From JAAYKS01 sp964479435 (GTDB lineage Bacteria > Bacillota > Clostridia > Saccharofermentanales > UBA5734): a stretch of 25,730 nt of DNA. Position 1 is the first letter of the stretch, and the number at the start of each line of letters is the position of its first letter. This document shows, piece after piece, positions 6,413 through 14,588 of the stretch. The stretch lies in contig CAYZME010000021.1 of NCBI GenBank assembly GCA_964479435.1, forward strand, positions 1 through 25,730, read 5' to 3'. The notes beneath the pieces are model-generated. The model was not told where the DNA came from. It searched no databases and saw only the letters and a list, made by a program, of their open reading frames with translations. The position numbers were made by a program, and so were the translations under genes.

Positions 6413-8155
6413 TTACCTGTAGTGCGGACCCTCCAGGGCGCGTACAGCCGCTGTGATGCGCGCGATCGCCTGTTCTGCTGTCACTTCAGAAACCACGCCG
6501 GTCTGGCGGTCTTTGAGCTCGACCACACCGTCCCCGGCTTTGCGACCGACCGTGATCCGCAAGGGGATGCCGATCAAATCCGCGTCCTTGAATTTGACCC
6601 CCGGGCGCTCGTCGCGGTCGTCGAGCAGGCACTCCACGCCGACGGCGATCAGCCGCTCATACAACGTGCGCGCCAGGGCCGTTTGTGCGGCGTCGCCGGC
6701 GTTGACCGGGACGACGATCGCCTGGTACGGCGCGACCGCCAGCGGCCACACAATCCCGTGCTCATCGTTGTTTTGCTCGATGATCGCGGCCATGGTGCGG
6801 TTGACGCCGATCCCGTAGCACCCCATCACCATATGGGCGGCTTTGCCCGCCTCGTCCAGATAGGTACAATCCATGATCTGCGTGTAGTGCGTGCCCAGCT
6901 TAAAGATGTGGCCCACTTCAATCCCGCGGCACATCTCGAGCGGCGCGCCGCAATGAGGACAGGGGTCGCCGGGCGCGACTGTGCGTACGTCCGCGACGCG
7001 CACGTCCGCGGCGCGCGCGCCGGTGACATCGCGGGCAAAATCCGCATGAACATAATGATGATCGGGTTGATTGGCGCCCATGATCAGATCGCGCATGACC
7101 GCGACCTCGTGGTCGGCGATCAGCGGTACCGGACGGCGCATCCCCACCGGACCGGCAAAGCCCACACTCGCGCCGGTCGTTTCCAACACGGTCTGCGCGT
7201 CGGCCAGCGCCAGTTCGAGACAGCCCAGCAGATTGGCCAATTTGGTTTCGTTGACCTCGCGATCGCCGCGCACCATGACGGCGACCACCTGGCCATCGGC
7301 AAGATACAGCAGCGTCTTGGCAAAGTGCTGGGGCGTCGTATCGAAAAAGGCCGTCAATTCCTCGATCGTCCGGACCGCGGGTGTGGCCACCGACGCCATC
7401 GGCGGGACATCGCCCACGGCCGGAGCGGCGACCGGCGCGGCGCAGGGCGCCTGTTCGTCATTGGCCGCATAATCGCAGGACGGGCAAAACGCGATCCCCG
7501 CTTCGCCGACCGCCGATTTGACCATAAATTCCTGGGACCCGGATCCGCCCATGGCCCCGGAATCGGCGTCGACCACCATGTAATCCAGACCGCAGCGATC
7601 GAAGATCCGGCGGTACGCCGCGTCCATGGCGCGGTATGAGGCATCCAGTCCGGCCGGGTCGCGGTCGAAGCTATAGGCGTCTTTCATGACAAATTCCCGC
7701 GAGCGCATCACGCCGAACCGGGGGCGTTTTTCATCGCGGTACTTGTGTTGGATCTGATAGAGTGTCACGGGCAAATCGCGGTAGGACTGGGCGACATTTT
7801 TGACCGTTTCGGTAAACGCTTCTTCGTGCGTCGGTCCCAGGCAAAAGGGGCGGTTGTGGCGGTCGCTGAGGCGGAACATCTCGGGGCCGAATTTCTCCCA
7901 ACGCCCGGACTGTATGTAGAGCTCAGAAGGCAGAATCGCCGGCATGATCAGTTCCTGCGCGCCGGCGCGGTCCATTTCTTCCCGTACGATCGCCTCGACC
8001 TTGCGAAAGGTTTTATACCCCAGCGGCAAAAACGCGTATACGCCAGAGGCCATCTGGCGCATCAGGCCGGCGCGCAACATCAGTTGGTGGCTGGGGATCT
8101 CCGCGTCGGACGGGACTTCGCGCTGGGTTTTGAAAAACAGATTGGTAACAAGCAT
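6413..8155 (-). CDS. proS: Prolyl-tRNA synthetase, bacterial type with editing domain
   Basis: A 580-residue class II aminoacyl-tRNA synthetase that charges tRNA-Pro. The start ATG at 8155 (MLVTNLFFKTQREVPSDAE) follows GAGGAG; an ATG at 8173 would add six residues and sits inside the ribosome site. Visible: class II motif 2 region (RPFCLGPTHEEAFTE, YRDEKRPRFGVMRSREFVMKDAYSF), a central INS editing domain (about 230-400), motif 3 region (CYGIGVNRTMAAIIEQ) and the anticodon-binding domain with DDRDERPGVKFKDADLIGIPLRITVG. Length fits the bacterial type. It follows ackA by 59 bases with no T-box-sized leader between them, so it is likely cotranscribed from upstream or uses a promoter I cannot see. 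Confidence 0.97.
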   Translation of the reverse strand: MLVTNLFFKTQREVPSDAEIPSHQLMLRAGLMRQMASGVYAFLPLGYKTFRKVEAIVREEMDRAGAQELIMPAILPSELYIQSGRWEKFGPEMFRLSDRHNRPFCLGPTHEEAFTETVKNVAQSYRDLPVTLYQIQHKYRDEKRPRFGVMRSREFVMKDAYSFDRDPAGLDASYRAMDAAYRRIFDRCGLDYMVVDADSGAMGGSGSQEFMVKSAVGEAGIAFCPSCDYAANDEQAPCAAPVAAPAVGDVPPMASVATPAVRTIEELTAFFDTTPQHFAKTLLYLADGQVVAVMVRGDREVNETKLANLLGCLELALADAQTVLETTGASVGFAGPVGMRRPVPLIADHEVAVMRDLIMGANQPDHHYVHADFARDVTGARAADVRVADVRTVAPGDPCPHCGAPLEMCRGIEVGHIFKLGTHYTQIMDCTYLDEAGKAAHMVMGCYGIGVNRTMAAIIEQNNDEHGIVWPLAVAPYQAIVVPVNAGDAAQTALARTLYERLIAVGVECLLDDRDERPGVKFKDADLIGIPLRITVGRKAGDGVVELKDRQTGVVSEVTAEQAIARITAAVRALEGPHYR

Positions 8156-8180
8156 AAAATGCTCTCCTCGCACAGATCAG

Positions 8181-8206
8181 ATCCGTTTTACATATTGCGA
8201 ACGGAT
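8181..8206 (-). other. Intercistronic hairpin between ackA and proS
   Basis: ATCCGTT (8181-8187) and AACGGAT (8200-8206) form a perfect 7-bp stem around a 12-base AT-rich loop in the 59-base gap. No T-run follows, so a processing site or stability element is as likely as a terminator. Confidence 0.4.
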
Positions 8207-8214
8207 GTTAGCGG

Positions 8215-9414
8215 TCAGCGGACGCAGCAAAGCCGGGCCGTTTCGTTGGCGATGGCCAGCTCTTCGTTGGTCGGCACGACCAGTATGCGCACGCGGGAAT
8301 CGGCCGTCGAGATATCCTGCTCGCCCCGCGCGCCGTCGTTCTTGTGTGGGTCGATACACACGCCCATGTATTCCAGTCCTTCGCAGGCGCCCAGCCGCAC
8401 ATCGTCGTTGTTTTCGCCGATGCCGGCTGTAAACACCAACACATCGACCCCGCCCATGGCCGCGGCATAGGATCCGATGGTTTTGCGGCAGTGGTATTTG
8501 AAGATATCCAGCGCCAACGTCGCGCGCGGATTGCCGGCGTCTGACGCGGCATACAGATCGCGAAAATCGCTGCTGATACCCGAGATGCCCAACATCCCGG
8601 ATTTTTTATTGAGGATATCATCCACTTGCTGGGCATTGAGCTTTTCGCGCTCCATGAGGAACATGGCGATCGCGGGATCGATGTCCCCGCTGCGCGTACC
8701 CATGCTGATTCCCGCCAATGGCGTCATTCCCATCGAGGTGTCGACCGATTCACCGTGTTTGACCGCGGTGATCGATGAGCCGTTGCCCAAATGGCAGGTG
8801 ATGATCCGCAACTCGCGGATATCGCGGCCGAGCATCTCCGCCGCGCGGTGGGCGACAAAGCGGTGCGACGTGCCGTGGAAACCGTACTTGCGAATCCCCA
8901 GCCGGGTATACAGATCGTAAGGGATGGCGTAGATATACGCCTCCGGCGGCATCGTTTGATGAAACGCGGTGTCGAATACGGCCACCTGGGGGATACCCGG
9001 CATCGCTTCTTCACAGGCCTCAATCCCGGTCATGTTGGGCGGATTGTGTAACGGCGCCAGGACAAAACAATCGCGGATGGCGTCCTTGACGGCCGGGGTG
9101 ATCAAAGCCGAATCGGCGAATTTTTCCCCGCCGTGCACCACGCGGTGCCCGATGGCGTTGATTTCTTCCATCCCAGCGATGACACCGCTGTCCTCGGCGG
9201 TCAAAACGCGCAGGACTTCCTGAATGGCGCGGCGGTGATCGAGCATCTCCACCTGGATGCGGCCGGTCTGCCCGCCGTTGATCGTGTATTTGATTTGCGA
9301 CGCGTCCAGCCCGATGCGTTCCGCGACCCCGCGGGCCAGTACCTCGGTGCTATCGGTGTCCAACAGCTGGTATTTGAGAGAAGAACTGCCGGCGTTGATG
9401 ACAAGGATTTTCAT
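8215..9414 (-). CDS. ackA: Acetate kinase
   Basis: A 399-residue cytoplasmic kinase that converts acetyl phosphate and ADP to acetate and ATP, the substrate-level phosphorylation step of acetate fermentation. Diagnostic motifs: MKILVINAGSSSLKYQLLD at the N-terminus (phosphate-binding start of the ASKHA fold), GHRVVHGGEKF, FDTAFHQTMP, GFHGTSHRFV, HLGNGSSITA and GTRSGDIDPA. Length matches the family (about 400). The ATG at 9414 is fixed by the conserved N-terminus; AAGGAG lies about 13 bases upstream, longer than ideal. It follows pta by 99 bases and shares its pathway; the gap carries GC-rich inverted repeats. Confidence 0.98.
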   Translation of the reverse strand: MKILVINAGSSSLKYQLLDTDSTEVLARGVAERIGLDASQIKYTINGGQTGRIQVEMLDHRRAIQEVLRVLTAEDSGVIAGMEEINAIGHRVVHGGEKFADSALITPAVKDAIRDCFVLAPLHNPPNMTGIEACEEAMPGIPQVAVFDTAFHQTMPPEAYIYAIPYDLYTRLGIRKYGFHGTSHRFVAHRAAEMLGRDIRELRIITCHLGNGSSITAVKHGESVDTSMGMTPLAGISMGTRSGDIDPAIAMFLMEREKLNAQQVDDILNKKSGMLGISGISSDFRDLYAASDAGNPRATLALDIFKYHCRKTIGSYAAAMGGVDVLVFTAGIGENNDDVRLGACEGLEYMGVCIDPHKNDGARGEQDISTADSRVRILVVPTNEELAIANETARLCCVR

Positions 9415-9450
9415 ATTCAGACGGATGCTCCTTCATAATATTTGCCTGAA

Positions 9451-9498
9451 CGGGTGCGCACACGACGGGTGCGCACGCACCTGGCGGTGTGCCACCGC
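9451..9498 (-). repeat. GC-rich direct and inverted repeats between pta and ackA
   Basis: CGGGTGCGCAC occurs twice (9451-9461 and 9466-9476, 15-base period). GCGGTG (9484-9489) and CACCGC (9493-9498) form a 6-bp stem with a TGC loop, and GGTGCG/CGCACC at 9468-9481 is a second inverted repeat. They may form mRNA hairpins between the two cistrons. Confidence 0.55.
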
Positions 9499-9513
9499 GG
9501 GTGCGGGTCGGTA

Positions 9514-10503
9514 TCAGTCCGCCGCCTGAACGGCGGTGATGGCGGCGACACCGACGATGTCGTCCGCGGTGCAGCCGCGTGACAAATCGTTGACCGGCCG
9601 CGCGATCCCCTGGGTGATCGGACCGTAGGCTTCGGCGTTGGCCAGGCGCTGCACAATTTTGTAGCCGATGTTGCCCGCGTCGAGATCGGGAAAGATCAGC
9701 ACGTTGGCCGAACCGGCCACGGCGCTGCCCGGTGCTTTGGCGGCCGCGACGTCGGCGTCGATGGCCGCGTCGAGTTGCAGCTCTCCGTCCAACAGCAGGA
9801 GCGGCGCCTTTTCGCGCGCCAGGCGCGTGGCTTCGACGACCTTGGCGGTTTTTTCGCTTTTGGCGCTGCCTTTGGTCGAATAACTGAGCATCGCGACGCG
9901 TGGCTCGCCGCCGGTCAGTTGTCGGAACGATTGGGCCGACGAGAGCGCGATTTCAGAAAGCTGGTTGGCATCCGGATTTTCAACCAGCCCGCTGTCGGCA
10001 AACAGAAAGATCCCTTCCAGGCCGTATTGGCACGCCGGTACGACCATCATAAAGAAAGACGAGACCAGCTGGGTGCCCGGCGCGGTGCGCAAAATCTGCA
10101 ACGCCGGGCGCAAGGTGGCGGCGGTGCTATTGGCCGCGCCGGCGACCATGCCGTCGGCCTCGCCGAACTTGACCATCATCACGCCATAAAACAAGGGGTT
10201 GAGGATGGTCTGGGCCGCCTGTTCCAGCGTAACCCCTTTGTTTTTGCGCATTTCGTAATACGCCATGGTATAGGTTTCCAGCTTGCCGGCTGACAGCGGG
10301 TTGACGATGCGCGCGCCCGACAGATCCAGGCCGGCGCCGGCGGTGTGAATTTCTTCCGGCTCGCCGATCAGCACGACATCGGTGATCTGTTCGGCTGTCA
10401 GACGGGCGGCGGCTTCGAGCACGCGTCGATCCAGTGACTCGGGCAAAACGATGGTTTTGCGATTGGCTCGTGCTTTGGCGATGGTTTGTTCGATGAATCC
10501 CAT
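9514..10503 (-). CDS. pta: Phosphate acetyltransferase
   Basis: A 329-residue enzyme that turns acetyl-CoA and phosphate into acetyl phosphate and CoA, feeding AckA. It is the short, single-domain type found in Firmicutes, without the N-terminal regulatory domains of the long enterobacterial enzyme. Visible family motifs: KTIVLPESLDRRVLEAA near the N-terminus, NPLFYGVMMVKFGEADGMVAGAANSTAATLRPALQ in the middle, RVAMLSYSTKGSAKSEKTAKV, LDGELQLDAA, and ANVLIFPDLDAGNIGYKIVQRL near the end. The ATG at 10503 has AGGA about 8 bases upstream and a good promoter at 10540-10568. It is transcribed toward ackA. Confidence 0.97.
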   Translation of the reverse strand: MGFIEQTIAKARANRKTIVLPESLDRRVLEAAARLTAEQITDVVLIGEPEEIHTAGAGLDLSGARIVNPLSAGKLETYTMAYYEMRKNKGVTLEQAAQTILNPLFYGVMMVKFGEADGMVAGAANSTAATLRPALQILRTAPGTQLVSSFFMMVVPACQYGLEGIFLFADSGLVENPDANQLSEIALSSAQSFRQLTGGEPRVAMLSYSTKGSAKSEKTAKVVEATRLAREKAPLLLLDGELQLDAAIDADVAAAKAPGSAVAGSANVLIFPDLDAGNIGYKIVQRLANAEAYGPITQGIARPVNDLSRGCTADDIVGVAAITAVQAAD

Positions 10504-10539
10504 GGTCGCGATCCTGCTTTCTCTTTTTTCAACCTTTTA

Positions 10540-10568
10540 ATTATAGCCACGGTACGCGGGGGTGGCAA
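10540..10568 (-). promoter_or_regulatory. Promoter of pta-ackA
   Basis: On the minus strand, -35 TTGCCA (10563-10568, 5 of 6 consensus) and -10 TATAAT (10540-10545) are spaced 17 bases apart, giving a leader of about 30 bases before the pta ATG. Confidence 0.8.
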
Positions 10569-10583
10569 GCGAAAGGGTTCGCT
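10568..10583 (-). terminator. Small hairpin after the toroid gene stop
   Basis: AGCGAA and TTCGCT form a perfect 6-bp stem with a 4-base loop, five bases past the TAA at 10588-10590 and abutting the pta -35. It lacks a T-run, so it is at best a weak terminator. Confidence 0.35.
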
Positions 10584-10587
10584 ACGG

Positions 10588-11838
10588 TTACTCCAGGGCC
10601 AGCAACGCCCAGGCGTTGTCGGCTGCCCGGACTTCGATCGGGCCATCCCCGGTCTGCCGAAACACGGTGCCGTATGCCAAACTGGTGCGCAAATCCGCGA
10701 TGTGCCATGTCAGGCGCCCAATCGCCAACTGATAGAGTTCTTCGTCATGGGTCATGCGGGCCACGCGCGCGATGACCGCGTATACTTGCGGGTCTTCTGT
10801 CAGGTCGGCCGCGGCGCCCGAGACAATAAAATAAGAGCGGGCGAGCTGCCCGTCATTGTAAAGGGTTCGCCGGATCCACGCCAGACTTTCCGCGCGCGCC
10901 GCGTCCACCTCACATAGGTGCATCACAACCAGCAGCGCCTGCAGGGTATCGACGGTCGCCGTGTCGCCCGCGTAGGGAACGGTCGCGCCGTCTTGGGGGT
11001 CGGCGCCTGCCAGATACAACGGCAGCGCGTCACCGATGTACGCGTTTTGGATGGCCGCGAGTGCCGCGTCCGCGGCTACCTGCCATCGCGTGTCCACCGC
11101 CGCCAACAGGCGCATCGTATACACATCCAGCCCGGCGAGTTGGCAATACGCCCGCTTCTCCTCCTCAGGGTGTGGAGTCGGCGTCACCGGCCGCGACACC
11201 GACGGTGAAGCGACCCAGGGCGGTGTGGGGGTGGGCCCGGGCAGCACAGCTCCCGCGTCGGCGGGTAACCCCACCCAGCTGTCGGTCGTGTACAGCGCGG
11301 TGGCGGCCCGCCGGATCCATGCGGCGGTGTCGCTGCCGCCCCAGGCATGATGGGCTTCCGCCAGCGCGCGCAACAGATCCAGCGCGACACGGTTGTCCGC
11401 CGGGCTGCCGTCGGCTTCCAGGCATCCGCCCGACGCGTCGACCCGCTGATTCAACAACCACGCTGAGAGGTTTTTAAAAATTGAACGATCGCCGCTCTCA
11501 ACCGCGTGGCGTAGACGCAAAACCTGGTCGGCCGTGGCTTGCTCCGGTGCCGTTTCAGCGGAAGCCTGGTCTTCGCGCGGCCAAAACCGGTACCACTGGC
11601 TCCACGCGCCATCCCGATCCAGCAAACGGGAAGCACCCGTAGCCAAAGCGGTTACCGTTGCGCGCGGCGCGGTAAAGCCGCTTTGACCCCGCCCCGGCCA
11701 GCTGTGGGCCCAGACGATTTCACGCCGTGCCAGAGGCGGAAATAGGCGTGGTGCGGCCCAAACCGTCAGACACGCCAATCCTGTCAGAACCGCCAGCGCA
11801 ACCAGCGCGGTTCGCAATTTTATACGGCCGAAACGCAT
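10588..11838 (-). CDS. Membrane-anchored protein, probably an alpha/alpha-toroid (glycoside-hydrolase-like) fold
   Basis: A 416-residue protein without a firm family. Residues 8-30 are one hydrophobic helix (ALVALAVLTGLACLTVWAA), probably a signal anchor, so the rest lies outside the membrane. From about residue 105 onward, repeated helical pairs appear, each with an aromatic/Ala-rich face: SAWLLNQRVDASGGCLEADG, NRVALDLLRALAEAHHAWG, AADAALAAIQNAYIG, TVDTLQALLVVMHLCEV, DPQVYAVIARVARMTHDEELY and ADNAWALLALE. This resembles six-hairpin glycosidases such as GH8, but I cannot assign the general acid with confidence. A Pro/Thr-rich linker (about 198-226) splits the helical region. The start lies 6 bases after an extended -10, with no ribosome site (see findings). 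It reads into pta. Confidence 0.6.
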   Translation of the reverse strand: MRFGRIKLRTALVALAVLTGLACLTVWAAPRLFPPLARREIVWAHSWPGRGQSGFTAPRATVTALATGASRLLDRDGAWSQWYRFWPREDQASAETAPEQATADQVLRLRHAVESGDRSIFKNLSAWLLNQRVDASGGCLEADGSPADNRVALDLLRALAEAHHAWGGSDTAAWIRRAATALYTTDSWVGLPADAGAVLPGPTPTPPWVASPSVSRPVTPTPHPEEEKRAYCQLAGLDVYTMRLLAAVDTRWQVAADAALAAIQNAYIGDALPLYLAGADPQDGATVPYAGDTATVDTLQALLVVMHLCEVDAARAESLAWIRRTLYNDGQLARSYFIVSGAAADLTEDPQVYAVIARVARMTHDEELYQLAIGRLTWHIADLRTSLAYGTVFRQTGDGPIEVRAADNAWALLALE

Positions 11839-11843
11839 GGCTT

Positions 11844-11849
11844 CATGAT
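11844..11849 (-). promoter_or_regulatory. Extended -10 directly at the toroid gene start
   Basis: On the minus strand TGGTATCAT ends 6 bases before the ATG at 11838. If transcription starts the usual 7 or so bases after the -10, the mRNA begins at or next to the start codon. Confidence 0.55.
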
Positions 11850-11873
11850 ACCAGAAGCCCGCCCCGCGCGTGC

Positions 11874-11879
11874 TATAAT
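11874..11879 (+). promoter_or_regulatory. Extended -10 directly at the tmcAL start
   Basis: TGCTATAAT is a perfect TGn-extended -10. Its hexamer (11874-11879) ends 6 bases before the ATG at 11886. There is no Shine-Dalgarno sequence and no clear -35, so the message is probably leaderless. Confidence 0.65.
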
Positions 11880-11885
11880 GGCCGC

Positions 11886-13208
11886 ATGAAAACAGCGGTG
11901 GTGATCGCGGAACTCAATCCTATGCACAACGGGCACGCGTACTTGTTCAATACCGTGCGCGCGCGCGTCGGCGCGGACGGCGGGTTGGTCGTGGTGATGA
12001 GCGGTTGTTTCACCCAGCGCGGCGACCCCGCACTGTTGGACAAGTGGGTGCGCGCCCGCACAGCCGTGTCGTGCGGCGCCGACCTGGTGCTGGAATTGCC
12101 GTTCGCGTACGCGACCGGCGGCGCCGGCCGTTTCGCGGCCGGAGCGGTCGCCACCGCCGAGGCCAGCGGGGTCTGCCAGGAATTGGTATTTGGCAGCGAA
12201 ACCGGCGAGATGGGCGCCCTGCAGGCGACGGCGGAGATTCTGGCCGATGAGCCCGCGCCTTTTCGCGCGTCGTTGCGCGCGCGCCTGGATCAGGGAGAAA
12301 GTTTTGCCGCCGCCCGCATCGGCGCGCTGACGGATCTGCTGGATCGGGCGGTTCTGCCCGGCGCGGGAGGGGCGAAAGACCCTGCCGCGGGCGCGGCTGC
12401 CGCGAGCCGCCCCGACCCGGCGCTGCTGGGCACCCCCAACAACATCCTCGCGCTGGCGTATCTGGAGGCCATACGGCGGCAAAAAGCGCAGCTGAAGCCG
12501 CATGCGATTCGCCGGGTGGGCGCAACGTACCATGACCCGCAACTGGGGCAAACCCAAGCCAGCGCCACCGCCATCCGCCTGGCGATCCAGAGAGCCGGCG
12601 GCGATTGGGCTTCCTTGCCTGACTCGCTGGGCGCGTCGATGCCTGCCCGCGCGTTGGCGCAGCTTGGCGCCGCGCTCGCTGACGGGCGCGCGCCTGTTTT
12701 TCCCGCCGATTTGGCCGCGGCGGGGCTGGGGCGTTTGCGCACCCTTTCCGCCGCGACGCTGGCGGCCTACGCGGGGATGGAAGAGGGATTGCACGCGCGG
12801 CTGATGGCAAGTGCCGCGCGCCCCGATCTGGGTGACCGCCCCGTCTGGGACGCGCTGCTGGCGCAAGCGGCGACGAAACGGTTTGCTTCGACGCGTGTAC
12901 GGCGGGCGCTGAGCGCGATGATGGTCGGCCTGACCGGCCAGGACCTGGAGCAATTCGACGCGGCCGGCCCCGGCCCCCGCTACTTGCGGGTTCTGGCCTT
13001 CAACCGCCGCGGGCAGCGGCTGTTGCGTTGGATGCGGACGCAGGCCACGCTGCCGCTGATCATGAATGCGTCGGACTTCAAAGAATACGGCAAAGATCCG
13101 ACCCTGCAACGGATGGCGGCCCTCGATATCGCCGCGACTGACGTCTGGATGTTGGCGCGCGGCCGCGCGTGTGGCCAGGATTTTGACACGCCGCCGATCA
13201 TGGTCTAG
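11886..13208 (+). CDS. tmcAL: tRNA(Met) cytidine acetate ligase (YlbM/TmcAL family)
   Basis: A 440-residue nucleotidyltransferase-fold enzyme. In Bacillus subtilis, TmcAL uses acetate and ATP to make N4-acetylcytidine at the wobble base of elongator tRNA-Met. The N-terminus MKTAVVIAELNPMHNGHAYLF holds the HNGH ATP-binding motif (14-17), followed by VVMSGCFTQRGDPALLDKWVRA and LVLELPFAYATGGAGRFAAGAV, all family signatures. LGTPNNILALAYLEAI and the C-terminal helical domain complete it. An Ala/Gly-rich insert lies near 158-172. The frame is open further upstream, to 11727, but the conserved N-terminus fixes the ATG at 11886. Acetate as a substrate fits loosely with nearby pta-ackA; that link is only positional. 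Confidence 0.93.
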   Translation: MKTAVVIAELNPMHNGHAYLFNTVRARVGADGGLVVVMSGCFTQRGDPALLDKWVRARTAVSCGADLVLELPFAYATGGAGRFAAGAVATAEASGVCQELVFGSETGEMGALQATAEILADEPAPFRASLRARLDQGESFAAARIGALTDLLDRAVLPGAGGAKDPAAGAAAASRPDPALLGTPNNILALAYLEAIRRQKAQLKPHAIRRVGATYHDPQLGQTQASATAIRLAIQRAGGDWASLPDSLGASMPARALAQLGAALADGRAPVFPADLAAAGLGRLRTLSAATLAAYAGMEEGLHARLMASAARPDLGDRPVWDALLAQAATKRFASTRVRRALSAMMVGLTGQDLEQFDAAGPGPRYLRVLAFNRRGQRLLRWMRTQATLPLIMNASDFKEYGKDPTLQRMAALDIAATDVWMLARGRACGQDFDTPPIMV

Positions 13209-13211
13209 AAT
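13183..13211 (+). promoter_or_regulatory. Promoter of tyrS inside the end of tmcAL
   Basis: TTGACA (13183-13188) and TAGAAT (13206-13211) are spaced 17 bases. The first three bases of the -10 are the tmcAL stop codon TAG. The resulting leader before tyrS is about 45 bases, too short for a T-box. Confidence 0.75.
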
Positions 13212-13262
13212 ATTTGGCAATTATCTAGCCGAACCGAACGCTGGGCGGAAACGAGGGGGAAG

Positions 13263-14489
13263 ATGGGTACCACAGTCTTTGATGTGCTGAAAGAGCGGGG
13301 CTACCTGGCGCAGGTTACCAACGAGGCGGCCGTGCGCGATTTGCTCGCCAAACCCGGCGTTTCGTTTTACATCGGCTTCGATCCCACCGCCGACAGCCTG
13401 CATGTCGGGCATTTCATCCAGATGATGGTCATGGCGCACATGCAACGCGCCGGACACCGCCCGATCGTCCTGCTGGGCGGCGGCACCGCTATGGTCGGAG
13501 ATCCCTCCGGCCGCACCGATTTGCGCGCGATGTTGACCCGCGAAACCATCGCGCATAACGTCGAGCGTTTTCGCGAGCAAATGCGCATCTTGCTGGATTA
13601 TACAGACGACCGCGCGATCCTGGTCGACAACGCCGACTGGTTGCTAGAGCTCAATTATGTCGATTTTCTACGCGAGATCGGCTCCTGTTTCTCGGTCAAC
13701 CGCATGCTCACAGCTGAGTGCTTTAAGTCGCGGTTGGAGAAAGGGCTGTCGTTCCTCGAATTCAACTACATGCTGATGCAGGCTTACGATTTTCTTATGC
13801 TCTACCGGCGTCACGACTGCCTGTTACAGCTGGGCGGTGACGACCAGTGGTCGAATATCTTGGCCGGTATCGACTTGATCCGCCGCAAGGAGCAGGCCGA
13901 AGTGTATGGAATGACGTTCAAACTGCTCGCCACCAGCGAGGGCAGCAAAATGGGCAAGACCGCGCGCGGCGCGTTGTGGTTGGATCGCGACCGGACCCCG
14001 CCTTTTGATTTTTACCAGTACTGGCGCAACATCGACGACCGGGATGTCGAGAACTGCCTCAAGCTGCTGACCTTTCTGCCGTTGGATGAAATCGCGCAAT
14101 ACCATTTCACCGACGCGCGCGTCAATGACGCCAAAAAGCGGCTTGCGTATGAAGTCACCGCCATCGTTCACGGCCAGGCGGACGCGCAGGCCGCGCGCGA
14201 CCAGGCCGAAGCTTTGTTTGCGGGGGACGGGCGCAGCGACACCATGCCGACGTCGGCCATCGCCGCGGCAGATGTGGCCGCCGGCCTGCCGCTCCTGGAC
14301 GCGCTCATACAGGCGGGCGTGATCCCTTCCAAAGGCGAAGGGCGCCGCCTGGTCACGCAAGGCGGGCTCTACCTCAACGGCCAGGCTGTAGCCGACGCCA
14401 ATCAATGCTTGCGCGACACCGATTTCCCCACGGGTGAAGCCATCGTCCGCAAAGGGAAAAAGGTCTACCACCGGTTGTTGCTCTCCTGA
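13263..14489 (+). CDS. tyrS: Tyrosyl-tRNA synthetase
   Basis: A 408-residue class I aminoacyl-tRNA synthetase that charges tRNA-Tyr. The HIGH motif reads HVGH (47-50) within GFDPTADSLHVGHFIQM. Tyrosine-site residues are visible in FNYMLMQAYDFLMLY and GGDDQWSNILAGIDLIRR. The KMSKS loop reads KMGKT (229-233), as in the TyrZ-like branch rather than the KFGKS type. A C-terminal S4 domain covers about 340-408 (VIPSKGEGRRLVTQGGLYLNGQ). The ATG at 13263 follows GAGGGGGAAG. It has its own promoter and a strong terminator after it, so it can be transcribed alone. Confidence 0.97.
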   Translation: MGTTVFDVLKERGYLAQVTNEAAVRDLLAKPGVSFYIGFDPTADSLHVGHFIQMMVMAHMQRAGHRPIVLLGGGTAMVGDPSGRTDLRAMLTRETIAHNVERFREQMRILLDYTDDRAILVDNADWLLELNYVDFLREIGSCFSVNRMLTAECFKSRLEKGLSFLEFNYMLMQAYDFLMLYRRHDCLLQLGGDDQWSNILAGIDLIRRKEQAEVYGMTFKLLATSEGSKMGKTARGALWLDRDRTPPFDFYQYWRNIDDRDVENCLKLLTFLPLDEIAQYHFTDARVNDAKKRLAYEVTAIVHGQADAQAARDQAEALFAGDGRSDTMPTSAIAAADVAAGLPLLDALIQAGVIPSKGEGRRLVTQGGLYLNGQAVADANQCLRDTDFPTGEAIVRKGKKVYHRLLLS

Positions 14490-14546
14490 GCGAATCCCGC
14501 GCGACACGGCGATGACCCTTGTTTCCGACAGGCGCGACAAACAAAA

Positions 14547-14583
14547 CCGCCGCTTCCCCTCAGGGGAAACGGCGGATTTTTTT
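14547..14583 (+). terminator. Strong intrinsic terminator of tyrS
   Basis: CCGCCG and TTCCCCT on the left pair with AGGGGAA and CGGCGG on the right (one mismatched base inside), closing a one- to three-base loop, followed by a run of T (14577-14583). Confidence 0.92.
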
Positions 14584-14588
14584 CGAAT

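Noticed and set aside
6373..6425. Duplicated ACCTGTAGT in the gap after proS
   Set aside because: A short 9-base duplication at the end of proS; probably a chance or small slippage event without visible consequence.
6143..7639. Long plus-strand open frame across proS
   Set aside because: It is antisense to the clear prolyl-tRNA synthetase, Arg/His/Gly-rich, and shows no domain; a typical shadow in GC-rich DNA.
11820..13220. 466-codon minus-strand open frame opposite tmcAL
   Set aside because: tmcAL carries the conserved HNGH and SGCFTQRG motifs; the opposite frame is Arg/Gln/Gly-rich with no motif.
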